Positions 1 to 5,698 are shown, counted from the stretch's first letter. The stretch is 5,763 nt of DNA from an uncultured Megamonas sp. (GCA_900554895.1 USIX01000149.1:1-5763), one strand, 5' to 3'. Made by a program: numbers and translations. The notes: generated by a model from the letters alone, not told the origin.

Positions 1-70
1 AGACGCCATAGGGGTTGAGGGATACATGCCGCCAAATAAAGTCACCTCTTCCGTAATTTTAATGATATAA
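1..70 (+). CDS. C-terminal end of an unidentified gene (partial)
   Basis: Reading from base 2, a plus-strand frame stays open for 22 codons and stops at TAA (68-70). The peptide ends ...GVEGYMPPNKVTSSVILMI and has a protein-like composition. The stop falls just where the sequence turns from moderate G+C to very AT-rich, as expected if a resident gene ends here and foreign or intergenic DNA begins. The other two plus frames are closed early. The start and most of the gene lie left of the window, and I do not recognise the family. The opposite strand is also open here (from about 107 down to base 1), but that frame lacks a good start-site arrangement, so I prefer the plus strand. Confidence 0.4.
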   Translation, partial: DAIGVEGYMPPNKVTSSVILMI

Positions 71-215
71 ATATGATGAAAGTACTTTATGAAATATTTA
101 CCTTTATATTATGAAAAAGTATACATTGGTTATTTCAAAGTGAATAGAGATTTTTATTGCCTATGAAATATAGGATATTCATGTTTACAATATAAAATTC
201 ATTTCGACAACTAAA

Positions 216-249
216 ATATTTATTGGAAATAAAATATTCCAATAAATAT
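216..249. repeat. Perfect 13-bp inverted repeat with 8-base loop
   Basis: The left arm ATATTTATTGGAA (216-228) is the exact reverse complement of the right arm TTCCAATAAATAT (237-249), around the loop 229-236. No T-run follows on either strand, so it does not look like an intrinsic terminator. It lies 217 bases upstream of the methyltransferase start. It could be a protein-binding site, a cruciform-forming sequence or the trace of a lost element. The arms are seen directly; any role is inference. Confidence 0.6.
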
Positions 250-384
250 GAAGAAATTATTGACATTTGTAATAAGCATAATATTCCATATATCTGAGTA
301 GTATAAAATTCTAATATATTTGAAATTCAATATTGTAATATTAAATATGAATAATATTTTACTCATAAAAAATACATTATAATT

Positions 385-413
385 TTGCTTATTAATTATA
401 AACCTAATATAAG
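385..413 (+). promoter_or_regulatory. Candidate promoter for the restriction-modification genes
   Basis: A -35-like TTGCTT (385-390) and a -10-like TATAAG (408-413) are separated by exactly 17 bases, which would start transcription near 420, about 45 bases before the methyltransferase ATG. Each hexamer departs from consensus, and in DNA this AT-rich chance matches are common. An overlapping alternative, TTTACT (358-363) with TATAAT (378-383), has a spacer of only 14 bases and is less likely. Confidence 0.4.
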
Positions 414-447
414 AAAATAAAATTTATTGATTAATATATATTTATTT

Positions 448-455
448 AGAAAGGA
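448..455 (+). promoter_or_regulatory. Ribosome binding site that fixes the methyltransferase start
   Basis: AGAAAGGA lies 10 bases before the ATG at 466. It favours that ATG over the in-frame TTG at 427, which would place this site inside the coding sequence and has no purine-rich site of its own. Confidence 0.65.
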
Positions 456-465
456 ATATTATAAT

Positions 466-1704
466 ATGAGAGTATTATCATTATTTTCTGGTTGTGGAGG
501 TATGGACATTGGATTCGATGGAGATTTTAGGTGCTTGAAAAGATCAATAAACTGTAAAATGCACCCAGATTGGATACAATATGATTTTGGTGAATGGGTC
601 AAAGTAAAAAAAACTTCATTTGAAATAACATTTGCAAATGATATTTTACCAGAAGCTAAAACTGCATGGGTAAATTACTTTAAAAATAAAATAAATAATG
701 CTGAAAAAATATATCATTTAGATAGTATTGTTGATTTAGTAAAACGTTCTAAAAATGGGGAACAAATTTTCCCTAACAATATAGATATAGTCATCGGAGG
801 ATTTCCGTGTCAAGATTTTTCTATAGCCGGAAAAAGACTAGGATTTAATTCAACAAAAAGTCACAACGGAAATCTAATAATCGATGAACCTTCTATAGAA
901 AATAGAGGTCAATTATATATGTGGATGAGAGATGTTATTTCCATTACTAAACCAAAGTTATTTATAGCAGAAAATGTAAAAGGATTAACAAATCTCAAAA
1001 ATGTAAAAGATATAATAGAAAAAGATTTTTCAGAAGCTGCTAATGGGGGATATTTAGTAGTTCCTGCAAGAGTATTACAAGCTGCTGATTATGGTGTTCC
1101 TCAATCTAGAGAACGAGTTATTTTCTTTGGTTTTAAGAAAACAGCATTAAAAAACAATGCATTAAAATTGCTATCATTAGAAAAAATTCCTGAAGAATAC
1201 GATCCATATCCTTTACCAACTCATACTTTTGATAAAAAAAATCATATATTACTTGAAAAAATAGTTACTTGTCAAGAAATATTTTTCGACTTATCAGAAC
1301 CAGAAATATCTAATGATATTTCGCAAAAAAAATATTCAAGAGCTAAATATATGGGAAAATCTTGTCAAGGACAAACTGAGGTAAAATTAGATTCTATAGC
1401 ACCTACTATTAGATCTGAACATCATGGCAATATTGAATTTAGACGATTAAGTCTAGAACACGGAGGAACTCACATTCATGAATTAGAACAGGGATTGGCT
1501 GAACGACGATTAACAGTACGAGAATGCGCTAGAATACAAACATTTCCCGATGATTATCAATTCGTTACATTCAATAAAGATAAAAAGAAAAATATATCTG
1601 CTAGTGCAGCTTATAAAATTATTGGTAATGCTGTTCCATGTATTTTGGCTTATAATATTGCTAAAAGAATAGAAGAAAAATGGAATCTCTTTTTTAAAAA
1701 CTAA
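466..1704 (+). CDS. Type II DNA (cytosine-5) methyltransferase
   Basis: This 412-residue protein transfers a methyl group from S-adenosylmethionine to carbon 5 of a cytosine in a specific DNA site, protecting host DNA from the partner nuclease encoded next. The family's ordered motifs are all visible: motif I, LFSGCGGMDIGF (6-17), for cofactor binding; motif IV, GGFPCQDFS (111-119), with catalytic Cys115; motif VI, ENV (169-171); motif VIII, QSRER (213-217); motif IX, RECARIQTFPDDY (352-364); motif X, GNAVP (387-391). The target-recognition region lies between VIII and IX, about residues 223-345, and includes SIAPTIRSEHHGNIEFRRL. From memory only, I associate that block with GGNCC/GGWCC enzymes such as the Sau96I/SinI group, so the specificity is a weak guess. 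Length is normal for the family. There is no N-terminal helix-turn-helix extension, so autoregulation of the kind known for SsoII-like enzymes is not suggested. The gene is strikingly AT-rich compared with the kor operon, which suggests horizontal transfer. The start at 466 is chosen because of the AGAAAGGA site and because motif I normally lies close to the N-terminus. Confidence 0.96.
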   Translation: MRVLSLFSGCGGMDIGFDGDFRCLKRSINCKMHPDWIQYDFGEWVKVKKTSFEITFANDILPEAKTAWVNYFKNKINNAEKIYHLDSIVDLVKRSKNGEQIFPNNIDIVIGGFPCQDFSIAGKRLGFNSTKSHNGNLIIDEPSIENRGQLYMWMRDVISITKPKLFIAENVKGLTNLKNVKDIIEKDFSEAANGGYLVVPARVLQAADYGVPQSRERVIFFGFKKTALKNNALKLLSLEKIPEEYDPYPLPTHTFDKKNHILLEKIVTCQEIFFDLSEPEISNDISQKKYSRAKYMGKSCQGQTEVKLDSIAPTIRSEHHGNIEFRRLSLEHGGTHIHELEQGLAERRLTVRECARIQTFPDDYQFVTFNKDKKKNISASAAYKIIGNAVPCILAYNIAKRIEEKWNLFFKN

Positions 1705-1729
1705 ATATATTATTTAGGAGAAATTTGAT

Positions 1730-2785
1730 ATGATTATTTCAAATAACGCCAAACCCCTTTTAATAGATTTTAAAAAACTAATGCTTAAAACAGATATATT
1801 ATTAAATAATGATGCTAAAAACCGAGAAAACTATTATAAAAATCGTAATGGAAAAAAACTTGAACTTGATGTATATCATGCATTAGTGGAATCTGCTAAA
1901 GGAACGGTCTTTGAAAACACTATTCATTTGATATCAGGTGCAAGTTTCCCAGATATAGTAGCAAATAAATTTTATGGTGTAGAAGTAAAAAGTACAGAAA
2001 AAAATCATTGGACATCTATCGGAAGTAGTATATTAGAATCGACTCGTATACAAAGTGTTGAACGTATATATTTAACCTTTGGAAAATTAGGTACACCTAT
2101 AGAATTTTTATCAAAACCCTATGAAGATTGTTTATCCGACATAGCCGTCACGCACTATCCTCGTTATAAAATTGATATGAAATTAAATAAAGGTGAAACT
2201 ATATTTGATAAAATAGGTATATCATATGATAATTTAAGAACAATGGATAATCCCATAGAACCAGTTTCTCGTTACTACAAAGGAAAACTAAAAGAAGGAC
2301 AAACTCTCTGGTGGGCTACAACTACTGAAACAGAATATGTATCTCCAATGGTTAAACTATGGAATACGTTAAATCCAGCAGAAAAAATCTGCCTTACCGC
2401 TCAAGGATATGCTTTATTTCCTGAAATAATAGGTGGTAAAGGAAATAAAAAATACCAAAACTTTGCTCTATGGCTAGCTGTGAAAAAAGGGGTTATCAAT
2501 ACAAATATACGAGATCAATTTTCGGCAGGAGGAAAAGTTGCTCTATCCATAGATAATAAAAAATTTGACAAATTACCTGCCACGTTTGGTCATCTTGTAG
2601 ACTGTAAAAATTTAATAATAAAAACAATAATTGAAGCCTCTGAAAATAGTTTATTAGAATACTGGAATGTTTCTACTATCGAAAATGATAGAATTTGTCA
2701 ATGGTGTAATTTAGTAGTCAAAAAAGCAGGAAATAATATTGATAAATCAACCTTATATGAGTTATTAAAATTAATATTTTTATAA
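1730..2785 (+). CDS. Probable type II restriction endonuclease (PD-(D/E)XK fold)
   Basis: This 351-residue protein probably cuts DNA at the site methylated by its upstream neighbour. The region around residues 45-87 has the look of a PD-(D/E)XK nuclease core: a helix with Glu45, then Pro74-Asp75 in ASFPDIV, then Glu85-Val-Lys87 in GVEVKST. Asp75, Glu85 and Lys87 would be the metal-binding and catalytic residues. A conserved-looking segment WTSIGSSILESTR (94-106) follows, perhaps part of dimer or DNA contacts. Residues about 190-351 form a second region that I cannot assign. No signal peptide or membrane segment is seen. The ATG is supported by AGGAG (1716-1720), 9 bases upstream. The gene starts 25 bases after the methyltransferase stop, in the same direction and with the same AT-rich composition, so the two are very likely co-transcribed with the methyltransferase made first. 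I do not recognise a named enzyme or recognition site. The nuclease call rests on the motif plus the neighbour. Confidence 0.8.
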   Translation: MIISNNAKPLLIDFKKLMLKTDILLNNDAKNRENYYKNRNGKKLELDVYHALVESAKGTVFENTIHLISGASFPDIVANKFYGVEVKSTEKNHWTSIGSSILESTRIQSVERIYLTFGKLGTPIEFLSKPYEDCLSDIAVTHYPRYKIDMKLNKGETIFDKIGISYDNLRTMDNPIEPVSRYYKGKLKEGQTLWWATTTETEYVSPMVKLWNTLNPAEKICLTAQGYALFPEIIGGKGNKKYQNFALWLAVKKGVINTNIRDQFSAGGKVALSIDNKKFDKLPATFGHLVDCKNLIIKTIIEASENSLLEYWNVSTIENDRICQWCNLVVKKAGNNIDKSTLYELLKLIFL

Positions 2786-2786
2786 C

Positions 2787-2826
2787 AAAAACGCTCCCTC
2801 TCTTAAACAAGAAAAGGGAGCTTTTT
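2787..2826. terminator. Bidirectional intrinsic terminator between convergent units
   Basis: GCTCCCT (2793-2799) pairs perfectly with AGGGAGC (2815-2821). TCTT (2801-2804) extends the stem by pairing with AAGA (2809-2812) across a small internal loop, leaving the loop AAAC. On the plus strand TTTTT (2822-2826) follows the stem. On the minus strand the A-run 2787-2791 reads as TTTTT after the stem. The hairpin begins 8 bases after the nuclease stop and ends 9 bases before the korC stop, so it can end both transcripts. Confidence 0.85.
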
Positions 2827-2829
2827 ATA

Positions 2830-3354
2830 TTAAACGGCGTTATAGCCGAGTTCCAATGCTTTCATATTCTGTTCTACTGTATGAGGCGGCACGCGATTTG
2901 CCACGGACTGCTTCACCGTATCGAGTGAAACGATACCGGAGCTTTTTACCATAATGCCGAGTGCCACGATATTGGCAAACAGGAGCTTACCAAGCTTTTC
3001 GGAAGCCGTTTTCGTAATCGGCACCTTGATTATATGCGGAAAATCCGGCGGATTTGGTACTAAATCTTCATCTATAATAAGTACACCGTCATTTTTATCC
3101 AAATCATTGTAATATTTGTCAGCCGCTTTCTGCGTCATGGCAAGTACGATATCCGGATTTGTAACTTTCGGATGAAAAATGGCATTATCGGAAATAATAA
3201 CTTCAGCTTTGGAAGCGCCACCGCGCGCTTCCGGACCGTATGACTGGGACTGAACGGCCTGCTTGCCTTCACTTACCGCCGCTTCGGCAAAAATGATTGC
3301 CGCCGTGATTACCCCCTGCCCGCCGGAGCCGGATAAACGAAGCTGTTTTTTCAT
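2830..3354 (-). CDS. korC: 2-oxoacid:ferredoxin oxidoreductase, gamma subunit
   Basis: This 174-residue subunit completes the cytoplasmic 2-oxoacid:ferredoxin oxidoreductase and belongs to the pyruvate/ketoisovalerate oxidoreductase gamma family, for which about 170-190 residues is usual. Visible family features are the N-terminal glycine-rich GSGGQGV (9-15), SYGPEARGG (38-46) and the C-terminal RVPPHTVEQN segment. The gamma domain is thought to help form the CoA/substrate-handling part of the complex. The ATG overlaps the TGA of korB as ATGA (3351-3354), and GGAGG (complement of 3364-3368), inside the end of korB, sits 9 bases upstream, so translation is probably coupled. It is the last gene of the operon, and its stop lies directly before the shared terminator. 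Family assignment is firm; the exact substrate of the complex is less so. Confidence 0.93.
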   Translation of the reverse strand: MKKQLRLSGSGGQGVITAAIIFAEAAVSEGKQAVQSQSYGPEARGGASKAEVIISDNAIFHPKVTNPDIVLAMTQKAADKYYNDLDKNDGVLIIDEDLVPNPPDFPHIIKVPITKTASEKLGKLLFANIVALGIMVKSSGIVSLDTVKQSVANRVPPHTVEQNMKALELGYNAV

Positions 3355-4175
3355 TTCAATACACCTCCAGCCGTTTCGATAACTTTATCATACGCATGGT
3401 CATAATCAATGGATGTATGCTGATGTAAAAGTCCAATCGGGAATTTGCCCGCTTTTTTGTCGTCAGCTAATTTATCAAAAGCCGGTTTCATAACGGCATT
3501 GTCACGCATCCACATCATCATCTGCGCCGGGTCCGCCATTTTATTCTTACGGCCGTAAGCCGTCGGGCACTGTACGATAGCTTCAATCAAAGAAAAGCCT
3601 TCATTTTCGATGCCACCTGCTATCATGTTGATTAAATGCGGTACATGATATGCCGTGCTTCTCGCTACATACGTAGCGCCTGCCGCCGCTGCCAGAGAAC
3701 ACGGGTCGAACGGATTATCCACCGAGCCGTACGGAGCCGTCGTCGCTTTTTTATCGAGCGGAGTCGTAGGCGAAGCCTGTCCTCCTGTCATACCGTAAAT
3801 ATTATTGTTGAACAGTACAACTGTCAAATCGACATTGCGTCTTGCACCGTGAATGAAATGATTGCCGCCGATTGCCATGCAGTCGCCGTCGCCTGTTATG
3901 ACGATGACATTAAGCTCAGGATTGGCAAGTTTAATGCCGGTGGCAAACGGAATTGCGCGTCCGTGCGCCGTATGCAGTGTATCAAAATCCATATAACCAG
4001 AAGCTCGCGAAGAGCAGCCGATACCCGATACGATTACCGTTTTGTCCGGGTCGAGATTTTTCTTGATGATAGCTTCCACAATCGCTTTCATCACAATACC
4101 GTTGCCGCAGCCCGGACACCATAAATGCGGAAGGCGGTTCTGGCGAAAATACTGTTCGTACATTCTTTCTTTCAT
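3351..4175 (-). CDS. korB: 2-oxoacid:ferredoxin oxidoreductase, beta subunit (thiamine diphosphate-binding)
   Basis: This 274-residue subunit binds thiamine diphosphate and carries out decarboxylation of the 2-oxoacid. The diphosphate/Mg-binding motif is GDGD (95-98) with the NNN (123-125) and IYGMTGGQ (126-133) that follow. WCPGCG (19-24) supplies Cys20 and Cys23; Cys54 in GIGCSSR and Cys203 in VQCPTAYG complete four cysteines placed as the [4Fe-4S] ligands of this family. HTAHGRA (68-74) is also typical. The N-terminal LPHLWCPGCGNGIV resembles the 2-oxoglutarate-type beta subunits (KorB) more than pyruvate ones, as I remember them. I start it at the ATG whose A is 4175: this forms a TGATG overlap with the korA stop and leaves 9 bases to the AGGGGG site. 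A TTG one codon earlier (4178) is also possible and adds one residue. Confidence 0.94.
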   Translation of the reverse strand: MKERMYEQYFRQNRLPHLWCPGCGNGIVMKAIVEAIIKKNLDPDKTVIVSGIGCSSRASGYMDFDTLHTAHGRAIPFATGIKLANPELNVIVITGDGDCMAIGGNHFIHGARRNVDLTVVLFNNNIYGMTGGQASPTTPLDKKATTAPYGSVDNPFDPCSLAAAAGATYVARSTAYHVPHLINMIAGGIENEGFSLIEAIVQCPTAYGRKNKMADPAQMMMWMRDNAVMKPAFDKLADDKKAGKFPIGLLHQHTSIDYDHAYDKVIETAGGVLK

Positions 4176-5317
4176 CAATTATTTCCCCCTTCACACATTT
4201 TAATAATAGCCGTTTCGATTTCTTCCGGCGTAAAAATCTGCGTATCGTATTTGCCGAGAAATTCAACTTTACATTTGCCGCAGCTTGCACGTTGCACTTC
4301 ATATACAAGCTGACCGTAATTGAGTTCAGGCACTAAAACGGCTTTCACTTTGTCAGCCAGTTTATTTATTACCTTATCGGCAAAAGGCCATATTGTAATC
4401 AGACGCACCATGCCGACTTTATATCCTTTTTTACGTGCCTCCAGCATGGCTTCATAAGCCGTGCGTGCCGTGCCGCCGTAACTTACGACTGCATATTCGG
4501 CATCATCCATATTATATGTTTCATAATGGCAGATTTCATCACGAGCAATATCTATTTTTTCATGCAGTCTGTCAATAACCTGCTTCGTTACTTCCGGGCT
4601 GCCGGACGGAAATCCCGTTTCATCATGAATAAGACCCGTTACATGAATATGGTATCCTTTGCCGAAATCTGCAGTGTTCGGTACTAAATCCGCATCCGGC
4701 TCATACGCCTTGTATTCAGGCGACGGAGATTTTTTCGGCTGACGGCGCGGATAAATTTTTATATCTTCTTTCTCTGGCACATCTATATTTTCACGCAGAT
4801 GGCCTACGATTTCATCCATCAATAAAATTACAGGCGTACGGAAACGTTCGGCATAATTTACTGCCATAACAGTAACATCAAAAGTTTCCCGTACACTCCA
4901 CGGCGAAAGAGCAATAATGGAATGGTCGCCGTGCGTTCCCCAACGAGCCTGCATTATATCTCCCTGGGACGGAGATGTAGGCTGCCCCGTTGACGGGCCT
5001 ACACGCTGCACGTTGGCAATAACAACCGGGATTTCAGCCGCACAGGCATAACCGATTAATTCCTGCTTTAAGGAAAAACCCGGGCCGGAAGTTGCCGTCA
5101 ATACTTTTTCTCCGGCAAGCGAAGCACCCAAAACGGCACCCATACTGGCAATTTCGTCTTCCATCTGAATGAATTTACCGCCCATTTTCGGCAAAAGTTT
5201 TGCCATAGTTTCAGCTATTTCAGTGGACGGCGTAATTGGATAACCGGCAAAAAAACGTACACCAGCAGCCAATGCGCCATAGCTGCACGCTTCATTACCC
5301 TGCATCAATTTAATCAT
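4175..5317 (-). CDS. korA: 2-oxoacid:ferredoxin oxidoreductase, alpha subunit
   Basis: This 380-residue subunit supplies the pyrimidine-binding half of the thiamine diphosphate site and the C-terminal transketolase-like domain. Motifs in order: GNEACSYGALAAG (7-19), GYPITPSTE (25-33), MEDEIASMGA (52-61, with the glutamate expected to contact the cofactor ring), TSGPGFSLKQE (76-86) and RVGPSTGQPTSPSQGD (105-120). Further on, VVSYGGTARTA and VPELNYGQL mark the C-terminal domain. The length of about 380 residues and the GPSTGQPT block fit 2-oxoglutarate-type KorA; VorA-like branched-chain enzymes share the fold and cannot be excluded. The ATG at 5317 has an ideal AGGAGG (complement of 5325-5330) 7 bases upstream and overlaps the korD stop by one base (TGATG). 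The stop overlaps korB in the same way. All key motifs are intact. Confidence 0.94.
   Translation of the reverse strand: MIKLMQGNEACSYGALAAGVRFFAGYPITPSTEIAETMAKLLPKMGGKFIQMEDEIASMGAVLGASLAGEKVLTATSGPGFSLKQELIGYACAAEIPVVIANVQRVGPSTGQPTSPSQGDIMQARWGTHGDHSIIALSPWSVRETFDVTVMAVNYAERFRTPVILLMDEIVGHLRENIDVPEKEDIKIYPRRQPKKSPSPEYKAYEPDADLVPNTADFGKGYHIHVTGLIHDETGFPSGSPEVTKQVIDRLHEKIDIARDEICHYETYNMDDAEYAVVSYGGTARTAYEAMLEARKKGYKVGMVRLITIWPFADKVINKLADKVKAVLVPELNYGQLVYEVQRASCGKCKVEFLGKYDTQIFTPEEIETAIIKMCEGGNN
4185..4190 (-). promoter_or_regulatory. Ribosome binding site of korB
   Basis: On the minus strand AGGGGG (4190 down to 4185) lies 9 bases before the ATG at 4175 and only 6 before the TTG at 4178. 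The spacing and codon type favour the ATG. The site lies within the last codons of korA, in keeping with coupled translation. Confidence 0.6.
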
Positions 5318-5514
5318 CAGGCTTCCTCCTTATCCACAAAAATAGCATAATCCGGGCAGCGCAGTTCACACTGACCGCAACCGATGCAAGCATCGGCATT
5401 AACTATCTGACAATGATTTAAAACATCTAACTGTAAAACTTTTTTCGGGCAGAAAGCCACACAAATACCGCAACCTTTGCACCGCTGTGTTTTCAAGTAA
5501 ATAATATTTTTCAA
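5317..5514 (-). CDS. korD: 2-oxoacid:ferredoxin oxidoreductase, delta (ferredoxin-like) subunit
   Basis: This 65-residue protein is a two-cluster ferredoxin domain. Cys12, Cys15, Cys18 and Cys22-Pro form one CxxCxxCxxxCP set; Cys43, Cys46, Cys49 and Cys53-Pro form the second. Each set would mainly serve one [4Fe-4S] cluster, with the fourth cysteine crossing to the other, as in bacterial 2[4Fe-4S] ferredoxins. In the complex it would pass electrons from the thiamine diphosphate site of KorB to free ferredoxin. It is the first gene of the operon, as in other four-subunit enzymes with a separate delta subunit. The start is a TTG (5514) with GGAAG 7 bases upstream. No ATG is in frame nearby, and an upstream GTG (5521) runs straight into a stop. 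Standing alone it could pass for a free ferredoxin, but the overlap with korA argues for a subunit. Confidence 0.92.
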   Translation of the reverse strand: MKNIIYLKTQRCKGCGICVAFCPKKVLQLDVLNHCQIVNADACIGCGQCELRCPDYAIFVDKEEA

Positions 5515-5521
5515 AATGTCA

Positions 5522-5526
5522 CTTCC
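5522..5526 (-). promoter_or_regulatory. Ribosome binding site that decides the korD TTG start
   Basis: GGAAG on the minus strand (5526 down to 5522) is 7 bases before the TTG at 5514. It supports initiation at a TTG codon, which may hold down translation of the first gene of the operon. Confidence 0.55.
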
Positions 5527-5559
5527 AAACTCTCAAATATATACATAAAATTGACATAA

Positions 5560-5600
5560 ATATTAATAGTAATAAATACACTATGAGCAATTCTTAATAT
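5560..5600 (-). other. Possible weak hairpin in the kor leader
   Basis: ATATTAA (5560-5566) is complementary to TTAATAT (5594-5600), and inside it TAGT (5567-5570) can pair with ACTA (5580-5583). All but two of these pairs are A-T, so the structure would be weak. It lies in the roughly 94-base leader expected from the candidate kor promoter. I see no known riboswitch or attenuator pattern. Confidence 0.25.
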
Positions 5601-5614
5601 CAGTCACGCATTCT

Positions 5615-5645
5615 ATTATATAACAAAAAAGTGTAAAAGTGTAAA
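5615..5645 (-). promoter_or_regulatory. Candidate promoter of the korDABC operon
   Basis: The minus strand has a perfect -10 TATAAT (5620 down to 5615). A -35-like TTTACA (5645 down to 5640) lies 19 bases upstream, a long but possible spacer. Transcription would start near 5608, giving a leader of about 94 bases before korD. The poor -35 and long spacer suggest dependence on an activator; the tandem repeats over the -35 box are a candidate binding site. Confidence 0.5.
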
Positions 5646-5654
5646 TGTATACAA
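5631..5654. repeat. Tandem 8-bp repeats over the kor -35 region
   Basis: GTGTAAAA (5631-5638) is followed directly by GTGTAAAT (5639-5646) and a weaker third copy GTATACAA (5647-5654). The junction of the last two contains the perfect palindrome TGTATACA (5646-5653). The repeats overlap the proposed -35 box of kor, where a regulator could act. The repeat is seen directly; the regulatory role is inference. Confidence 0.5.
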
Positions 5655-5698
5655 TATATCTTTTAAAACAATTTTGACTAAAAAAATATGAAAACCTC

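Larger units (their letters stand above)
71..447. other. AT-rich stretch without a convincing gene
   Basis: These bases are extremely AT-rich and carry stops in all frames at short intervals. They hold a perfect 13-bp inverted repeat (216-249) and a candidate promoter (385-413). A few short open stretches have protein-like composition. One is a 25-codon frame from ATG 89 to TGA 164-166 starting MKYLPLYYEKVYIGYFKVNR. The other is a 33-codon open run at 196-294, in a different frame, that includes KYEEIIDICNKHNIPYI. Neither has a good ribosome binding site. They may be remnants of a decayed gene, or chance open frames. No tRNA-like or GC-rich structured RNA is visible. Confidence 0.6.

Noticed and set aside
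1..107. Minus-strand open frame including GAAGAGGTGAC, possibly a gene start or structured RNA
   Set aside because: The GAGGTGA is 14 bases from the only nearby ATG, which is too far, and I could not match the sequence to any riboswitch consensus. The plus-strand gene end explains the same bases better.
260..294. TTGACA (260-265) as a promoter -35 box
   Set aside because: The hexamer is perfect, but no reasonable -10 lies 16-18 bases downstream (only TATTCC at 282), and the methyltransferase start is far away.
427..465. Upstream TTG start adding 13 residues to the methyltransferase
   Set aside because: It would put the AGAAAGGA site inside the coding region, has no site of its own, and would push motif I unusually far from the N-terminus.
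71..465. CRISPR array or insertion sequence in the AT-rich stretch
   Set aside because: No regularly spaced repeats, terminal inverted repeats with a transposase, or target duplications are visible; the only long repeat is the single hairpin at 216-249.
3636..4124. 162-codon plus-strand open frame opposite korB
   Set aside because: It lies wholly antisense to a gene with all family motifs. Its translation is rich in Arg, Cys and Ser in a low-complexity way and matches no family.
4176..4178. TTG start one codon before the korB ATG
   Set aside because: The adjacent ATG has better spacing (9 bases) to AGGGGG. The difference is a single residue, so it cannot be ruled out fully.
3982..4308. 108-codon minus-strand open frame across the korA/korB junction
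   Set aside because: It overlaps both real genes in another frame and has no recognisable domain; it is a shadow of their codon pattern.
4125..4313. 62-codon plus-strand open frame opposite korA/korB
   Set aside because: It is antisense to coding sequence, short, and without a motif or credible ribosome site.
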